Positions 1 to 10,271 are shown, numbered from the stretch's first letter. The stretch: 64,000 nt of DNA from DTSX01 sp964633465 (GCA_964633465.1 CAZWGB010000001.1:1-64000), one strand, 5' to 3'. Notes: generated by a model not told the origin, from the sequence alone. Translations and numbers: made by a program.

Positions 1-2
1 CA

Positions 3-200
3 AGCATCAATTCAGGAAGACTCTCTTTTCAGATTAGATACAAATATGAGATTGCCCCACTGTCTAATATTTACCTCGTCTACACTAGGGGTGGGAATAA
101 TTATTTTGACGATGAATCAGGAAACAGCAGGATTTATAGGCAAACATGGCGAGACCCACAAAGCAATCGTTTGGTGCTCAAAGCTCGAATCAAATTCTAA
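3..200 (+). CDS. C-terminal end of a DUF5916-type outer-membrane beta-barrel protein (cut by window edge)
   Basis: Reading in frame from position 3 gives 65 residues ending in the TAA at 198-200; the start lies outside the window. The tail closely resembles the end of the complete DUF5916-like protein at 37042-39354: both contain FQIRYKYEI, then a YTRGG turn, and both end in a strand finishing RIKF, as expected for a last outer-membrane beta strand with a terminal aromatic residue. It is therefore very likely a second copy of the same family. Function is unknown beyond family level (N-terminal carbohydrate-binding-like domain plus membrane barrel). No clear terminator separates it from the next gene at 227. 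Confidence 0.75.
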   Translation, partial: SINSGRLSFQIRYKYEIAPLSNIYLVYTRGGNNYFDDESGNSRIYRQTWRDPQSNRLVLKARIKF

Positions 201-226
201 TTAATCCAGTTGCCCTATAGTCAAAC

Positions 227-1102
227 ATGAAAAGACAATTGGCATTCATAGGATTGGGAGTCATGGGTTATCCCATGGCAGGGCATTTAGCAAACTCTGG
301 GCACAATGTTGTGGTGTTTAATCGGACTTTTGACAAGGCCGAGAAATGGTCTTCAGAGTATCCCGGAAGAGTGGCTAAAACGGTAGCTGAGGCTGTTAGA
401 TCATCAGATGTTGTTTTTATTTGTGTTGGCAATGATGAAGATGTTGAAATGTTGCTCACATCAGAGCAAGGGGTCCTGGCTGGTCTTGCTCCCAAGGGCA
501 TAATTGTTGACCACACAACAACATCTGCAACTTTGGCGGTCGCTATGCATGAAGAGTTGAAAAAAATTGGCTGTTCCTATCTTGATGCGCCTGTTTCAGG
601 AGGTGAATTAGGCGCTCAAAAGGGTGCATTGACAATCATGTCAGGAGGCTCTGAGAGAATTTATAAAAGCGTTGAACCTTTGATGGCAAGTTACGCCCAG
701 CATTCTGAATACATGGGTCCACCAGGATATGGACAGTTGACCAAAATGGTCAATCAAATTTGTCTAGCAGGTTTAATACAGGGCTTATCTGAGGGACTCT
801 ATTTTGCCCATTCTCTTGGTCTCAATTCCAAACAAATCATTGAGGTCATTTCAAAAGGTGCTGCACAATCATGGCAAATGGATAATCGTCATCAAACGAT
901 GATCGATGATAATTATGAGCATGGATTTGCTGTGGATTGGATGCGGAAAGACCTTAAATACGCCCTTGACGAAGCTCAAAAAAATAGGATAAATCTTCCG
1001 ATAACCGAAATAGTGGAACAGTTTTATGAGGAGATTCAAACGATCGGAGGAGGTCGCTGGGACACTTCAAGCTTGTTAAAACGCCTAATAGAGAAGCCGT
1101 AA
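227..1102 (+). CDS. NAD(P)-dependent beta-hydroxyacid dehydrogenase, 3-hydroxyisobutyrate dehydrogenase-like
   Basis: A 291-residue cytoplasmic enzyme of the beta-hydroxyacid dehydrogenase family, which oxidises 3-hydroxyisobutyrate, tartronate semialdehyde or related short hydroxyacids. The Rossmann motif GLGVMG is at residues 9-14, the substrate-binding signature DAPVSGG at 120-126, and the catalytic lysine is probably K173 in KMVNQ. Length fits the family (about 290). The nearby propionyl-CoA genes would suit a valine-degradation role (methylmalonate semialdehyde, then propionyl-CoA), but they lie on the opposite strand, so this is inference. GarR- or GlxR-like activity on tartronate semialdehyde is an alternative. 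The ATG at 227 matches the family N-terminus. Confidence 0.85.
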   Translation: MKRQLAFIGLGVMGYPMAGHLANSGHNVVVFNRTFDKAEKWSSEYPGRVAKTVAEAVRSSDVVFICVGNDEDVEMLLTSEQGVLAGLAPKGIIVDHTTTSATLAVAMHEELKKIGCSYLDAPVSGGELGAQKGALTIMSGGSERIYKSVEPLMASYAQHSEYMGPPGYGQLTKMVNQICLAGLIQGLSEGLYFAHSLGLNSKQIIEVISKGAAQSWQMDNRHQTMIDDNYEHGFAVDWMRKDLKYALDEAQKNRINLPITEIVEQFYEEIQTIGGGRWDTSSLLKRLIEKP

Positions 1103-1112
1103 AAAACTCAGT

Positions 1113-1475
1113 TCAATCTCCAGGTGTCAATTGTTTCGTAGCAACCAAAAACTGGCTTTCTAAACCTTCGATTCTATACTTTTTTATTGCATCGTATTTT
1201 TTGGAAGATACGAATTCAATAAAGGCCTGTAATGAAGGGTATTCCATGATGGCGATGGTTTGAAATTCAACATCCTCACCAATAACCGTGGTCACTACAT
1301 CACCCCAGAAGAGGAATTTCAACCCTAATTCTCCACCAATCTTTTCTACTCCTGCTGCGTATCGCAGATAAGAGTTCTTATCTTTAAAAGTCAATAAGTT
1401 GACCATAGCAACCGGACCTTCGTGCCCCGATTGAAGTAAATTCTGAATTTGTTCTTGGGTTGGATCCAGGGCCAT
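1113..1475 (-). CDS. DUF1330 domain-containing protein
   Basis: A 120-residue protein with the DUF1330 pattern: an N-terminal strand ending in PVAMVNLLTFKD, a central region in which an error- or image-type strand precedes EYPSLQAFIEF, and a C-terminal helix. DUF1330 proteins are small dimeric alpha-beta barrels (ferredoxin-like fold) of unknown biochemical role. It converges on the dehydrogenase at 227-1102 with only 10 bases between, and is the last gene on the minus strand after the methylmalonyl-CoA epimerase, 16 bases downstream, so it is probably co-transcribed with the propionyl-CoA genes. Confidence 0.75.
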   Translation of the reverse strand: MALDPTQEQIQNLLQSGHEGPVAMVNLLTFKDKNSYLRYAAGVEKIGGELGLKFLFWGDVVTTVIGEDVEFQTIAIMEYPSLQAFIEFVSSKKYDAIKKYRIEGLESQFLVATKQLTPGD

Positions 1476-1491
1476 GATTTAATTGGTTAAT

Positions 1492-1899
1492 TTAGCTGGA
1501 TTGTTCAAGTTCAATGAGCGTACCCAAAAAATCTTTTGGATGCAGGAATACCACTAATTTATCGTGAGCTCCTAGATAAGGTTCACCGTCTCCGACTATG
1601 GTCATGCCTTCAGCGATTAATTGATCCCTTGCTTGAAAAATATCTTCGACTTCATAGCAAACATGATGCAGACCACCTTTGGGATTGTTTGCTAGAAACT
1701 TACGGACAGTCGAGGCATCACCAAGAGGCTGCATCAGTTCAATGTTGGTGTTGTCAAGATGCACAAAAACAGCAGTGACCCCATGTTCTGGTAGTGCATG
1801 TGGTTGCGAAATCTTTGCTCCCAATATATCTTTATAAATTCGAGCAGCTTCATCCAAATCGGGGACAGCAATTGCAACGTGATTTAATTTTCCAATCAT
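1492..1899 (-). CDS. mce: Methylmalonyl-CoA epimerase
   Basis: A 135-residue glyoxalase/VOC-fold enzyme that interconverts (S)- and (R)-methylmalonyl-CoA between propionyl-CoA carboxylase and methylmalonyl-CoA mutase. Two beta-alpha-beta-beta-beta modules are visible. Likely metal-site residues are H7 in NHVAIAVPDL, E54 in IELMQP, H78 or H79 in GLHHVCYEV, and E130 near the C-terminus in TLIELEQ. Length is typical (about 135-150). The ATG overlaps the meaB stop by 4 bases (ATGA), which indicates translational coupling. The gene context makes the assignment firm. Confidence 0.92.
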   Translation of the reverse strand: MIGKLNHVAIAVPDLDEAARIYKDILGAKISQPHALPEHGVTAVFVHLDNTNIELMQPLGDASTVRKFLANNPKGGLHHVCYEVEDIFQARDQLIAEGMTIVGDGEPYLGAHDKLVVFLHPKDFLGTLIELEQSS

Positions 1900-2906
1900 T
1901 TTTTCTTACCCATTTTATCTAAAAAACTTTCAACAATAACTTTTGCTTTTGTTTTTATTGGCCTTTTATCTTCATCAATGTTGGCTTGGGTATTTCTCAA
2001 TTTATCCTGAACGTCCTCATTTTTTTCGAGAGCGTCAAGCAATTCTTGTTTGGTTTCCTCAAGTAGCCATTTTTTTTGCTGTTTGTTTCGATTGTGTTGC
2101 AAAAGTCCTGATGCTGAAATAAATTTTTGAAAATTCTGAATAGATTCCCAGCATTCATCAAGACCAATGTTTTCAAGAGAAGAGCAGGCAATTACTGGGA
2201 CCGACCAGTCTTTGATTCTTGGTTTTAAAAGTTTCAGGGCGTTCTTATAGTCCAGAACCGTGTTTCTTGAGGAAGATTTTAGATCTCCATCGGATTTATT
2301 GACCACAAGGATATCTGCCACCTCGATAATACCTCTTTTGATCCCCTGCAATTGATCTCCAGCTCCTGGACTGAGAAGAACAATGAAAATATCGATCATA
2401 TCAAAGACTTCTGTCTGCGATTGGCCCACACCAACTGTTTCGACAATAGTAATGTTAAATCCGGCTGCCTCTATAATAGCAATTGATTCCCTTGTGGATC
2501 TGTTAACTCCACCAAGACTCTCACCCGATGGTGATGGTCGGATGAATACTTTTTCATTCCGACTCAAAGATTCCATTCTTGTTTTATCACCCAATATAGA
2601 TCCACCGCTGATTGAAGAGCTGGGATCGATAGCTAAGACTGCCAATTTATTTCCATCGTCTAGCATCAATTGCCCAATTGATTCGATAAAAGTCGATTTT
2701 CCAACGCCTGGTGAGCCGGAAATTCCAATTCTTAAGCTTGATCCATCAGCACTTTGAATGCCTTCCAATAACTTTTCAGAATGGGATACATCGCTTGCCT
2801 TTTTTGATTCCACTAGAGTGATTGCACGTGCAACTGCTTTTCTATCACACGCGATTATTCCATCAACCAGCTCAGTTATTTCAAGTTCTTCCAATTTAAT
2901 CCTCAA
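1896..2906 (-). CDS. meaB: Methylmalonyl-CoA mutase-associated GTPase MeaB
   Basis: A 336-residue P-loop GTPase of the G3E/MeaB family that guards and reloads the adenosylcobalamin cofactor of methylmalonyl-CoA mutase. The Walker A motif GSPGVGKS is at residues 64-71, the switch-region motif ETVGVGQS starts near residue 156, and the guanine-specificity motif NKSD is at 203-206. It sits inside the mutase-carboxylase operon, overlapping pccA by 11 bases upstream and mce by 4 bases downstream. The lysine-rich C-terminal tail (about 290-336) is the dimerisation arm seen in this family. Confidence 0.93.
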   Translation of the reverse strand: MRIKLEELEITELVDGIIACDRKAVARAITLVESKKASDVSHSEKLLEGIQSADGSSLRIGISGSPGVGKSTFIESIGQLMLDDGNKLAVLAIDPSSSISGGSILGDKTRMESLSRNEKVFIRPSPSGESLGGVNRSTRESIAIIEAAGFNITIVETVGVGQSQTEVFDMIDIFIVLLSPGAGDQLQGIKRGIIEVADILVVNKSDGDLKSSSRNTVLDYKNALKLLKPRIKDWSVPVIACSSLENIGLDECWESIQNFQKFISASGLLQHNRNKQQKKWLLEETKQELLDALEKNEDVQDKLRNTQANIDEDKRPIKTKAKVIVESFLDKMGKKK

Positions 2907-4869
2907 ATTCCAGGATAGTCTGATCCACCATTAGGTTAGCGCCTTCTTCTACCAATATCGATTTAATTTTTACACTATTGATTGCTCGTAAACTGTTTTC
3001 CATTTTCATAGCTTCAACAATAGCCAACTCTTCTCCAGCCTTGACTGTTTGCCCTTCTTCAACACAAATTTTGATCAACAATCCTGGCATTGGCGATAGC
3101 AGATACCTCGACATATCAGGTGCAATTTTCTCAGGCATCAGGCGGTTGAGTTCAGCAGTTCTTTTGCTTGTCACCAATGCTTCTAGGACTCGGCCACGGT
3201 ATGTCAATCGGTAACCTGGGTGTAAATTTTCTATTTGGAAGTAATGCAGGTGATCATTAACAATTGCTTGGATAACTGGATCATTCGGGGCTTTGTGTAA
3301 AACCACTTTAAATACTGTTGATTCAGCTCTCACTTCATAATGCTCTGGAAATTGTCTAATCACTAGATCAATGTTGGTGTGATCAGCAGATACAGACCAA
3401 GCAGAATGCTTGGAAACATTTTCTGGAATGAATTTAAGCCTCTCAATATTGCTTTGATGAATGCAAGCTAGGATCGAGGCAGCTATTAATTGCTGTCTGA
3501 AGTTTAGTTTTTCTTCTTGGTATCCATCCGGGTATTGTTGTTGAATAAAATTAGTTGCGGTGTTGCCTGATCTGAATCTGTCATTTTGCAAGATGGAACA
3601 CAAAAAATTCAGGTTATGTGATACACCAGAGATGAAAAATTGATCCAGAGCCAGCAACATATTGTCAATCGCGAGGTTCCTGTTTTCACCATGAGCAATT
3701 AATTTTGCAATCATTGGATCATAAAACATAGAGACTTCACTGCCTTCTTCAATCCCCGTATCAACCCTTACCGACTCTAAGTTCTCAGGAATCCGAAATC
3801 GCTGCAAGCGACCGATTGATGGCATAAAGTCTCTGTATGGATCCTCTGCATATATGCGTGCCTCAATCGCCGAACCAATGGTTCTAATTTCGTTTTGTTT
3901 TAATTGCAAAGGCTCTCCAGCGGCAATTAGAATCATCTGTTTTACCAGGTCCAGTCCCGATACCATTTCGGTCACTGGATGCTCCACTTGCAGTCTTGTA
4001 TTCATTTCCAAGAAATAAAAATTTTGCTGAGCATCAACAATGAACTCCACAGTACCCGCTGATTCATAGTTCACAGCTTTTGCCAGAATTACAGCTTGTT
4101 TTCCCATTGCTTGTCGGGTTTGGTTATCAATAAAAGGCGAGGGCGCTTCTTCGACTACTTTTTGATGTCTTCTTTGGATAGAGCATTCTCTTTCACCAAT
4201 ATAGAGGGTGTTACCAAATTGGTCAGCAAGGATCTGGATCTCAACATGATGAGGTTGATCTATGTATTTCTCTGCAAACACTCGATTATCTCCAAAGCTT
4301 GTCTGGCTTTCATTTTGCGCTCTTTCAAATCCATCTATGCACTCTTTATCATTGTTAACGATACGCATCCCTTTACCGCCGCCGCCAGCACTTGCTTTCA
4401 GCATTACCGGATAGCCAATTTCATTAGCCACTTGAACTGCATGTTTTGAGTCTTTAAGTACCTCTGTAAATCCTGGGATTACATGAACTCCTGCTCGTTC
4501 TGCAATTTTTTTGGATTGTATTTTGTCACCCATACTCACGATTGCCTCAGCTTTAGGGCCGATAAATGTTATTCCTTCATTCGCCAAGGCATGAGCAAAG
4601 TTTTCATTTTCAGACAAAAACCCATAACCTGGATGAACAGCATCAGCTTTTGTTTGCTTGCAAGCATTGACGATATTTTCAATGACTAAATAGCTCTCAG
4701 AAGATGCAGCACCTCCTATGTGAATTGATTGATCTGCCATCGAAACATGCATTGAATTTTGATCGGCATCTGAATAGACGGCAACTGTTCCAATACCCAT
4801 TATTTGACAGGTTTTAATTACCCTACAGGCTATTTCTCCACGATTGGCAATGAGTATTTTTTTAAACAT
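2896..4869 (-). CDS. pccA: Propionyl-CoA carboxylase alpha subunit (biotin carboxylase plus biotin carrier)
   Basis: A 657-residue subunit that carboxylates biotin with ATP and bicarbonate and passes CO2 to the beta subunit. In order: biotin carboxylase N-domain beginning KKILIANRGEIACRVI, ATP-grasp domain with the glycine-rich KASAGGGGKGM loop and EMNTRLQVEHPVTE, C-domain, a PCC-specific linker domain, and a C-terminal biotinyl domain with EAMKMEN in which K622 is the expected biotin site. Acetyl- or 3-methylcrotonyl-CoA carboxylases share this layout; the adjacent mutase, epimerase and meaB argue for propionyl-CoA. Confidence 0.9.
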   Translation of the reverse strand: MFKKILIANRGEIACRVIKTCQIMGIGTVAVYSDADQNSMHVSMADQSIHIGGAASSESYLVIENIVNACKQTKADAVHPGYGFLSENENFAHALANEGITFIGPKAEAIVSMGDKIQSKKIAERAGVHVIPGFTEVLKDSKHAVQVANEIGYPVMLKASAGGGGKGMRIVNNDKECIDGFERAQNESQTSFGDNRVFAEKYIDQPHHVEIQILADQFGNTLYIGERECSIQRRHQKVVEEAPSPFIDNQTRQAMGKQAVILAKAVNYESAGTVEFIVDAQQNFYFLEMNTRLQVEHPVTEMVSGLDLVKQMILIAAGEPLQLKQNEIRTIGSAIEARIYAEDPYRDFMPSIGRLQRFRIPENLESVRVDTGIEEGSEVSMFYDPMIAKLIAHGENRNLAIDNMLLALDQFFISGVSHNLNFLCSILQNDRFRSGNTATNFIQQQYPDGYQEEKLNFRQQLIAASILACIHQSNIERLKFIPENVSKHSAWSVSADHTNIDLVIRQFPEHYEVRAESTVFKVVLHKAPNDPVIQAIVNDHLHYFQIENLHPGYRLTYRGRVLEALVTSKRTAELNRLMPEKIAPDMSRYLLSPMPGLLIKICVEEGQTVKAGEELAIVEAMKMENSLRAINSVKIKSILVEEGANLMVDQTILEFED

Positions 4870-4881
4870 TTAAACTGTTGT

Positions 4882-6414
4882 TTACAGAGGAATGTTGTCG
4901 TGTTTACGCCAAGGGTTTGCTTGTTTTTTGTTTTTCAGCATTTCGAAGGAATGACATAATTTTCCACGTGTTTTATGAGGCAGGAAAATATCGTCGATAT
5001 ATCCACGGCTTGCAGCTATAAATGGGTTGGCAAATTTTGTTCTGTACTCCTCAGTTCTTTTTTCAATCTTTTCCTCATCACCAATATCACCTCGGAAGAT
5101 AATTTCTACAGCACCTTTAGGACCCATAACCGCAATTTCTGCAGAAGGCCAAGCAAAATTGACATCTCCTCGGATATGTTTTGAACTCATAACATCGTAT
5201 GCACCACCATAGGCCTTGCGAGTGATTAAGGTAACTTTGGGTACTGTTGCTTCTGCATAAGCAAACAGCAATTTAGCACCGTGTTTAATAATGCCACCGT
5301 ATTCCTGTGAAGTACCAGGCATAAATCCGGGGACATCGACTAGAGTCAATATTGGGATATTGAATGCATCACAAAAACGGATAAAACGACCGCCTTTAAT
5401 TGATGCATCGATGTCGAGGCACCCTGCGAGTACGAGAGGTTGATTTGCAACCACGCCGATTGTAGAGCCGTTTAATCGGGTAAAGCCAACGACTATGTTT
5501 TGCGCATAATTTGGTTGGATTTCAAAAAATTCTCCGTCGTCAACAACTTTATAAATCACATCCTTTATATCATAAGGCTTTGCAGGATCTTCAGGCACTA
5601 GCTTATCCAACGCAGGCTCCTCTCTCTCGACGGGATCCTTGGTAGCCACCGTTGGCGGTTTGCTTTGATTGTTTTGTGGCAAATAACTCAGAAATTCTCT
5701 GGTCATCAAAAGGGCCTCAGTATCGTTTTTGAATGTTAAATCAGCTACTCCTGATTTTCTGCTATGTGTTGAAGCTCCGCCCAACTCTTCAGCCGTTACT
5801 TCCTCATGGGTCACGGTTTTGACCACTTCAGGTCCGGTAACAAACATGTACGAACTGTCTTCAACCATAAAAATAAAATCTGTCATTGCAGGCGAATAAA
5901 CCGCACCTCCTGCACAAGGACCCATGACCAGGGATATTTGCGGCACCACTCCTGAAGCAAGAACGTTTCTTTGAAATACCTCCGCATAGCCGCCCAGAGA
6001 GACGACTCCTTCTTGGATTCTGGCTCCACCCGAGTCATTTAATCCAATTAAGGGAGCACCATTACGAACCGCATGATCCATAACCTTACAAATTTTTTCA
6101 GCGTGTGCTTCGGACAGAGAACCACCAAAAACAGTGAAATCTTGACTAAAAACATAAATCAGTTTTCCATTAATTTTTCCATATCCAGTAACCACACCAT
6201 CTCCAGGTATTTTCTGCTCTTCCATTCCAAAGTCTACTGCTCTGTGTTCAACAAACATGTCCCATTCTTGAAAGCTACCCTCGTCTAGCAGGATATCAAG
6301 CCGTTCTCGAGCAGTTAATTTGCCTTTTGCATGTTGTTTTTCGATTCGAGCACTACCGCCACCTAATTTTGCTGCTGCGGCTCTTTTTTCAAGTTCCTTA
6401 ATATTTTCCTTCAT
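4882..6414 (-). CDS. pccB: Propionyl-CoA carboxylase beta subunit (carboxyltransferase)
   Basis: A 510-residue acyl-CoA carboxyltransferase subunit that moves CO2 from carboxybiotin to propionyl-CoA, giving methylmalonyl-CoA. N- and C-terminal crotonase-like carboxyltransferase domains are both present: the first contains [13 protein letters not shown] and the oxyanion region [13 protein letters not shown]; the second contains [25 protein letters not shown] and [13 protein letters not shown]. Length matches characterised PccB proteins (about 510-540). It lies 12 bases upstream of pccA and 7 bases downstream of the mutase gene, all on the minus strand, so the genes should be one transcription unit. 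Confidence 0.93.
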   Translation of the reverse strand: MKENIKELEKRAAAAKLGGGSARIEKQHAKGKLTARERLDILLDEGSFQEWDMFVEHRAVDFGMEEQKIPGDGVVTGYGKINGKLIYVFSQDFTVFGGSLSEAHAEKICKVMDHAVRNGAPLIGLNDSGGARIQEGVVSLGGYAEVFQRNVLASGVVPQISLVMGPCAGGAVYSPAMTDFIFMVEDSSYMFVTGPEVVKTVTHEEVTAEELGGASTHSRKSGVADLTFKNDTEALLMTREFLSYLPQNNQSKPPTVATKDPVEREEPALDKLVPEDPAKPYDIKDVIYKVVDDGEFFEIQPNYAQNIVVGFTRLNGSTIGVVANQPLVLAGCLDIDASIKGGRFIRFCDAFNIPILTLVDVPGFMPGTSQEYGGIIKHGAKLLFAYAEATVPKVTLITRKAYGGAYDVMSSKHIRGDVNFAWPSAEIAVMGPKGAVEIIFRGDIGDEEKIEKRTEEYRTKFANPFIAASRGYIDDIFLPHKTRGKLCHSFEMLKNKKQANPWRKHDNIPL

Positions 6415-6421
6415 CAGTTGC

Positions 6422-8548
6422 TCAACTAATTAGTTTGATAACTTTCAACGCTGCTTCAGCGATATTGGTTCCAGGCCCAAATACAGCACCCACACCTTGT
6501 GATTCAAGATCGGGAACATCTTTCTCTGGAATGATGCCGCCACAGACAACAATCACATTGTCGGCTTGTTCATGTTTCAGTGCTTCAATTAACATTGGCA
6601 CCAAAGTTTTATGACCGGCTGCTTGGGTTGAAACTCCGATAATATGAACATCATTCTCAATTGCTTGCTTGGCTGCTTCTTCAGGGGTTTGAAACAGTGG
6701 TCCAATATCAACGTCAAAACCCATATCAGCAAATGCTGTGGCTATAACTTTAGCTCCTCTGTCGTGACCATCTTGCCCTAATTTTGCGACCAGTATTCTC
6801 GGTCGTCTTCCAAAGTTCTTGGTAAAAGATGAAATATGTTCTTCAATTTTCATGAAATTCTTATCTCCTTCATATTCACTGCGATACACGCCGCTGATTG
6901 ATTGAGCCACTGCTTGGTGCCGACCAAAAACCCGTTCTAAAGCTAGAGAAATCTCGCCAACTGTAGCTCTTGCTTTGGCAGCCTCAATTGCAATTTCAAG
7001 TAAATTAGATGTGTCATTCTTAGCTGCTGATTCCAGTTTCTCCAGAGCAGTTTCACATTGTTTCTCATTTCGTTTAGATTTCACAGCCATAATTTTCTTA
7101 ATCTGTTGGTTTCTAACTTGCTGATTATCGATTGAGCGGATCTCTACGGAATCTTGTTTCTTGGAGATGTATTTATTCACCCCAACTATTGTTTCTTCAC
7201 CTTTATCAATTCTTGCTTGTCTAATTGCAGCTGATTCTTCAATTCGTAGCTTTGGAACCCCTGCTTGTACTGCTTTCGTCATACCTCCAAGCTCATCTGT
7301 TTCTTCTATCAATTTTCTTGCCTCATTGACAAGAGAGGCAGTTAAAGACTCGATGTAATAAGAGCCTGCCAACGGATCAACAACATTGGTTATCCCGGAT
7401 TCTTCTTTCAAGATCAATTGGGTAGTTCTGGCAATTTGGGCTGAGAAAGGAGTTGGCAGTGCTAGAGCCTCGTCAAAGGAATTGGTATGCAATGATTGAG
7501 TGCCACCAAGTACTGCTGCCATTGCTTCTATTGTGGTACGGATAATGTTGTTGTAAGGATCCTGACTGGTCAAACTTACCCCAGAGGTTTGACAATGAGT
7601 TCTCAACATAAGCGACTTAGGATTCTTGGGTTTAAACTCTTTTTCAATCAACTCTGCCCACAGCAGCCTAGCGGCTCTTAATTTTGCAACTTCCATAAAA
7701 AAATTCATCCCAATACCGAAAAAGAAAGATAGTCTTGGAGCAAATGCATCAACATTCAGTCCTTTTTTTACTGCTGCTCTTACATACTCAATACCGTCTG
7801 CTATCGTGTAGGCTAACTCTTGAGTGCATGTTGCTCCTGCCTCAAGCATGTGATAGCCGGAAATTGATACCGAATTAAATTTTGGTAGTTTTTTTGATGC
7901 ATAAGCGATGATGTCTGCAACTATACGCATCGAAGCTTTTGGCGGATAAATGTAGGTGTTTCGGACCATGAATTCTTTAAGGATGTCGTTCTGCAAAGTT
8001 CCATTCAGTTCCTCCTGAGCTACACCTTGTTCCTCAGCTGCGACAATAAACATGGCCATAATGGGTATTACTGCACCATTCATGGTCATTGAAACCGAAA
8101 TCTTATCGAGAGATATCTGATCAAAGAGTAATTGCATGTCTTCCACCGTGTCGATAGCAACACCCGCTTTGCCTACATCACCGGTAACTCGAGGGTGATC
8201 AGAGTCGTAACCTCGATGCGTAGCTAAATCAAAGGCAACCGACAACCCTGTCTGGCCTCCAGCGATATTATCACGATAAAATTTATTGGATTCTTCAGCG
8301 GTGGAAAATCCAGAATATTGCCTAACTGTCCATGGTCTTTTGGCATACATCGTCGCTTTGGGTCCCCTGACGTAAGGCGGAAGACCAGGAAATGAATCTA
8401 GGTGGCTGATTTCTTCAAGATCATCTGCGGTATATAGAGGTTTTACATCTATACCCTCCAATGTCTGCCAGGTTAAGCTATCGATTGCTGCGCCATCGAG
8501 CTCTTCAACTACTTTCTTCTCCCAATCTTTTTTGCTGGATTCCGTCAT
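6422..8548 (-). CDS. scpA: Methylmalonyl-CoA mutase (single-chain, B12-dependent)
   Basis: A 708-residue adenosylcobalamin enzyme that isomerises (R)-methylmalonyl-CoA to succinyl-CoA. The N-terminal TIM barrel contains [11 protein letters not shown] and the substrate-binding stretch around [16 protein letters not shown]; the C-terminal B12 domain carries [12 protein letters not shown], in which the histidine is the lower cobalt ligand. The frame is open back to 8611, but the start at 8548 ([10 protein letters not shown]) is preferred: a GAGA-type ribosome site lies just upstream and the extra 21 residues do not resemble the family. First gene of the mutase-pccB-pccA-meaB-mce block. The large-subunit family name is mutA/mcmA2 or scpA depending on organism. 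Confidence 0.93.
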   Translation of the reverse strand: MTESSKKDWEKKVVEELDGAAIDSLTWQTLEGIDVKPLYTADDLEEISHLDSFPGLPPYVRGPKATMYAKRPWTVRQYSGFSTAEESNKFYRDNIAGGQTGLSVAFDLATHRGYDSDHPRVTGDVGKAGVAIDTVEDMQLLFDQISLDKISVSMTMNGAVIPIMAMFIVAAEEQGVAQEELNGTLQNDILKEFMVRNTYIYPPKASMRIVADIIAYASKKLPKFNSVSISGYHMLEAGATCTQELAYTIADGIEYVRAAVKKGLNVDAFAPRLSFFFGIGMNFFMEVAKLRAARLLWAELIEKEFKPKNPKSLMLRTHCQTSGVSLTSQDPYNNIIRTTIEAMAAVLGGTQSLHTNSFDEALALPTPFSAQIARTTQLILKEESGITNVVDPLAGSYYIESLTASLVNEARKLIEETDELGGMTKAVQAGVPKLRIEESAAIRQARIDKGEETIVGVNKYISKKQDSVEIRSIDNQQVRNQQIKKIMAVKSKRNEKQCETALEKLESAAKNDTSNLLEIAIEAAKARATVGEISLALERVFGRHQAVAQSISGVYRSEYEGDKNFMKIEEHISSFTKNFGRRPRILVAKLGQDGHDRGAKVIATAFADMGFDVDIGPLFQTPEEAAKQAIENDVHIIGVSTQAAGHKTLVPMLIEALKHEQADNVIVVCGGIIPEKDVPDLESQGVGAVFGPGTNIAEAALKVIKLIS

Positions 8549-8642
8549 TTTTCTCTTTTGTTTACAGTCAATACTTTTTATGGGTCTATTGTATAGATCT
8601 GTGCCTAGCAATCATAGAAGATCGGTAGTTAAAGTAATTTAA

Positions 8643-10142
8643 TTATTTTTTAAATTGTTGTTTTATAATATTTTTTTGTATTTTACCCATTGTGTTTCTA
8701 GGTAGGGTGGATACAAAAAAAACTGCTTTTGGAACCTTGTAACTTGCCAATTTTTGTTTGGCCAACTCAATGATTTCATTCTCATTTAACTGCGAGTCAT
8801 CCTTTCTAACAACAATAGCAGTAACTACTTCTCCAAAATCATCATCAGGAATCCCAACAATCGCGCACTCTACAACACCCTTGATATCATTGATCACTTT
8901 TTCAACTTCGACGGGATAGACATTAAGCCCACCTGTAATAATCAAGTCGGTTTTTCTACCAACAATTGTAATGTAGCCATCCGCATCTTCCCTCGCTTGA
9001 TCGCCAGTTTTGAAAAATCCATCCACAGTCAGTGACTGTTTAGAGTCTTCTTCTTTTCGCCAATACCCCATGCAAAGATTTGGTCCTTTAATCTCTAGTT
9101 CTCCTACCTCATTGATTGGGTTGGAGATTCTTATTGAAATACCTTGCAAGGGCAAACCTACGGAGCCAGATTTCCTTCGACCATCCACTGGATTACTGGT
9201 ATTCATCAATGTTTCAGTCATGCCATAACGTTCAACGATCTCATGATTTGTGGCTTGCCTGAAATCATTGAATGTATTGATACTAAGAGGCGCTGATCCA
9301 GAGATAAAGAGTCGCATATTCTTGCATTTTGAGTGACTTAATAGCCCGGTGTTTAAGAGTCGAGTGTAATAAGTCGGAACGCCCATCATAAGTGTTGCAT
9401 GGGGAATGCAATCAATCACCGTTTTTGGGTCAAAATGAGGTAAGAAAATCATAGAACCACCGGTTAACAGACTGCTGTTTATAGCCACGAATAAACCGTG
9501 GACATGGAAAATTGGTAAAGCATGGATCAAACAGTCTGTTTCTGATAATTTCCAAGTTTTGATGAGGGTTTCAGTATTGCTGACGAGATTATTGTGGCTT
9601 AACATGATTCCTTTAGGTTTCCCAGTTGTTCCTGAAGAATAAACCAATGCTGCAAGAGTATCTGTTGCACAAGCATGGGCTCTATACTCTGCGGACTGGG
9701 ATTTAGATCTTGAAATAAGACTTCCTTTATCTTGATGTGAAAGAGTTAAAATGGGAATTTTCTTAGGTAAGCCAAATAGGGTTTTATAGATTTTTTCATT
9801 TTTTGGGTCGCAAATGATAATTGCTGGATCTGCATCCTCAAAAAAATAAGAAACCTCTGAAGATGTATAAGCCGGGTTTAGTGGATGGTAAACAAACCCA
9901 CCTCTCAGGCAGGCTAGATACAGGGCAATTGAATCGGCAACTTTTTCAGTCTGGATTGAAATACGATCTCCTGGTTTTGCATTCAATGATTTCAGAGTAT
10001 TGGCTATCCTGGCGGACTGCATTATCATACTCTCCCGGCTAACTTTCAGACCGTTTTCGAGAACCAAGAGAGTCTTCTCCAAATCTTTACTCAGGACATT
10101 ATCAAAGGCATTATAGAGATTGTTTTTAATTTCTTGCATCAA
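8643..10142 (-). CDS. matB: Malonyl-CoA/methylmalonyl-CoA synthetase, MatB-type AMP-forming ligase
   Basis: A 499-residue member of the ANL superfamily that activates a carboxylate with ATP to an acyl-AMP and transfers it to CoA. The P-loop SSGTTGKPKG is at about 169-178, the ERYGMTET motif is followed by MNTSNP as in MatB enzymes, GRKTDLIITGG is present, and the C-terminal catalytic lysine is K487 in LPRNTMGK. The ERYGMTE-MNTSNP-(D)G(R)R pattern points to MatB (malonate or methylmalonate) rather than long-chain acyl ligases. It lies upstream of the mutase on the same strand (94 bases from the preferred mutase start), so methylmalonate recycling into the pathway is plausible. Substrate is inferred. 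Confidence 0.75.
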   Translation of the reverse strand: MMQEIKNNLYNAFDNVLSKDLEKTLLVLENGLKVSRESMIMQSARIANTLKSLNAKPGDRISIQTEKVADSIALYLACLRGGFVYHPLNPAYTSSEVSYFFEDADPAIIICDPKNEKIYKTLFGLPKKIPILTLSHQDKGSLISRSKSQSAEYRAHACATDTLAALVYSSGTTGKPKGIMLSHNNLVSNTETLIKTWKLSETDCLIHALPIFHVHGLFVAINSSLLTGGSMIFLPHFDPKTVIDCIPHATLMMGVPTYYTRLLNTGLLSHSKCKNMRLFISGSAPLSINTFNDFRQATNHEIVERYGMTETLMNTSNPVDGRRKSGSVGLPLQGISIRISNPINEVGELEIKGPNLCMGYWRKEEDSKQSLTVDGFFKTGDQAREDADGYITIVGRKTDLIITGGLNVYPVEVEKVINDIKGVVECAIVGIPDDDFGEVVTAIVVRKDDSQLNENEIIELAKQKLASYKVPKAVFFVSTLPRNTMGKIQKNIIKQQFKK

Positions 10143-10159
10143 AGGAGTTTATCAAAGAG

Positions 10160-10183
10160 ATCATTGTCTAGAGGAGCAATGAT
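10160..10183. repeat. Inverted repeat upstream of matB
   Basis: A perfect 7-base inverted repeat, ATCATTG at 10160-10166 and CAATGAT at 10177-10183, separated by 10 bases. It lies 18-41 bases upstream of the matB start in the 129-base divergent gap before the LLM oxidoreductase. It could be an operator or a leader hairpin; which one cannot be told from sequence alone. Confidence 0.4.
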
Positions 10184-10271
10184 AACATTAGGATATTTTC
10201 TGTAAGAAATACAAACGACCCAAGATAAACTTATATTTTGGATTATTTTTAATAATGACATAGAGACAAAC

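Noticed and set aside
268..516. 82-residue minus-strand open frame inside the first dehydrogenase gene
   Set aside because: It is antisense to a well supported enzyme, has no ribosome site and its composition is unlike a protein family.
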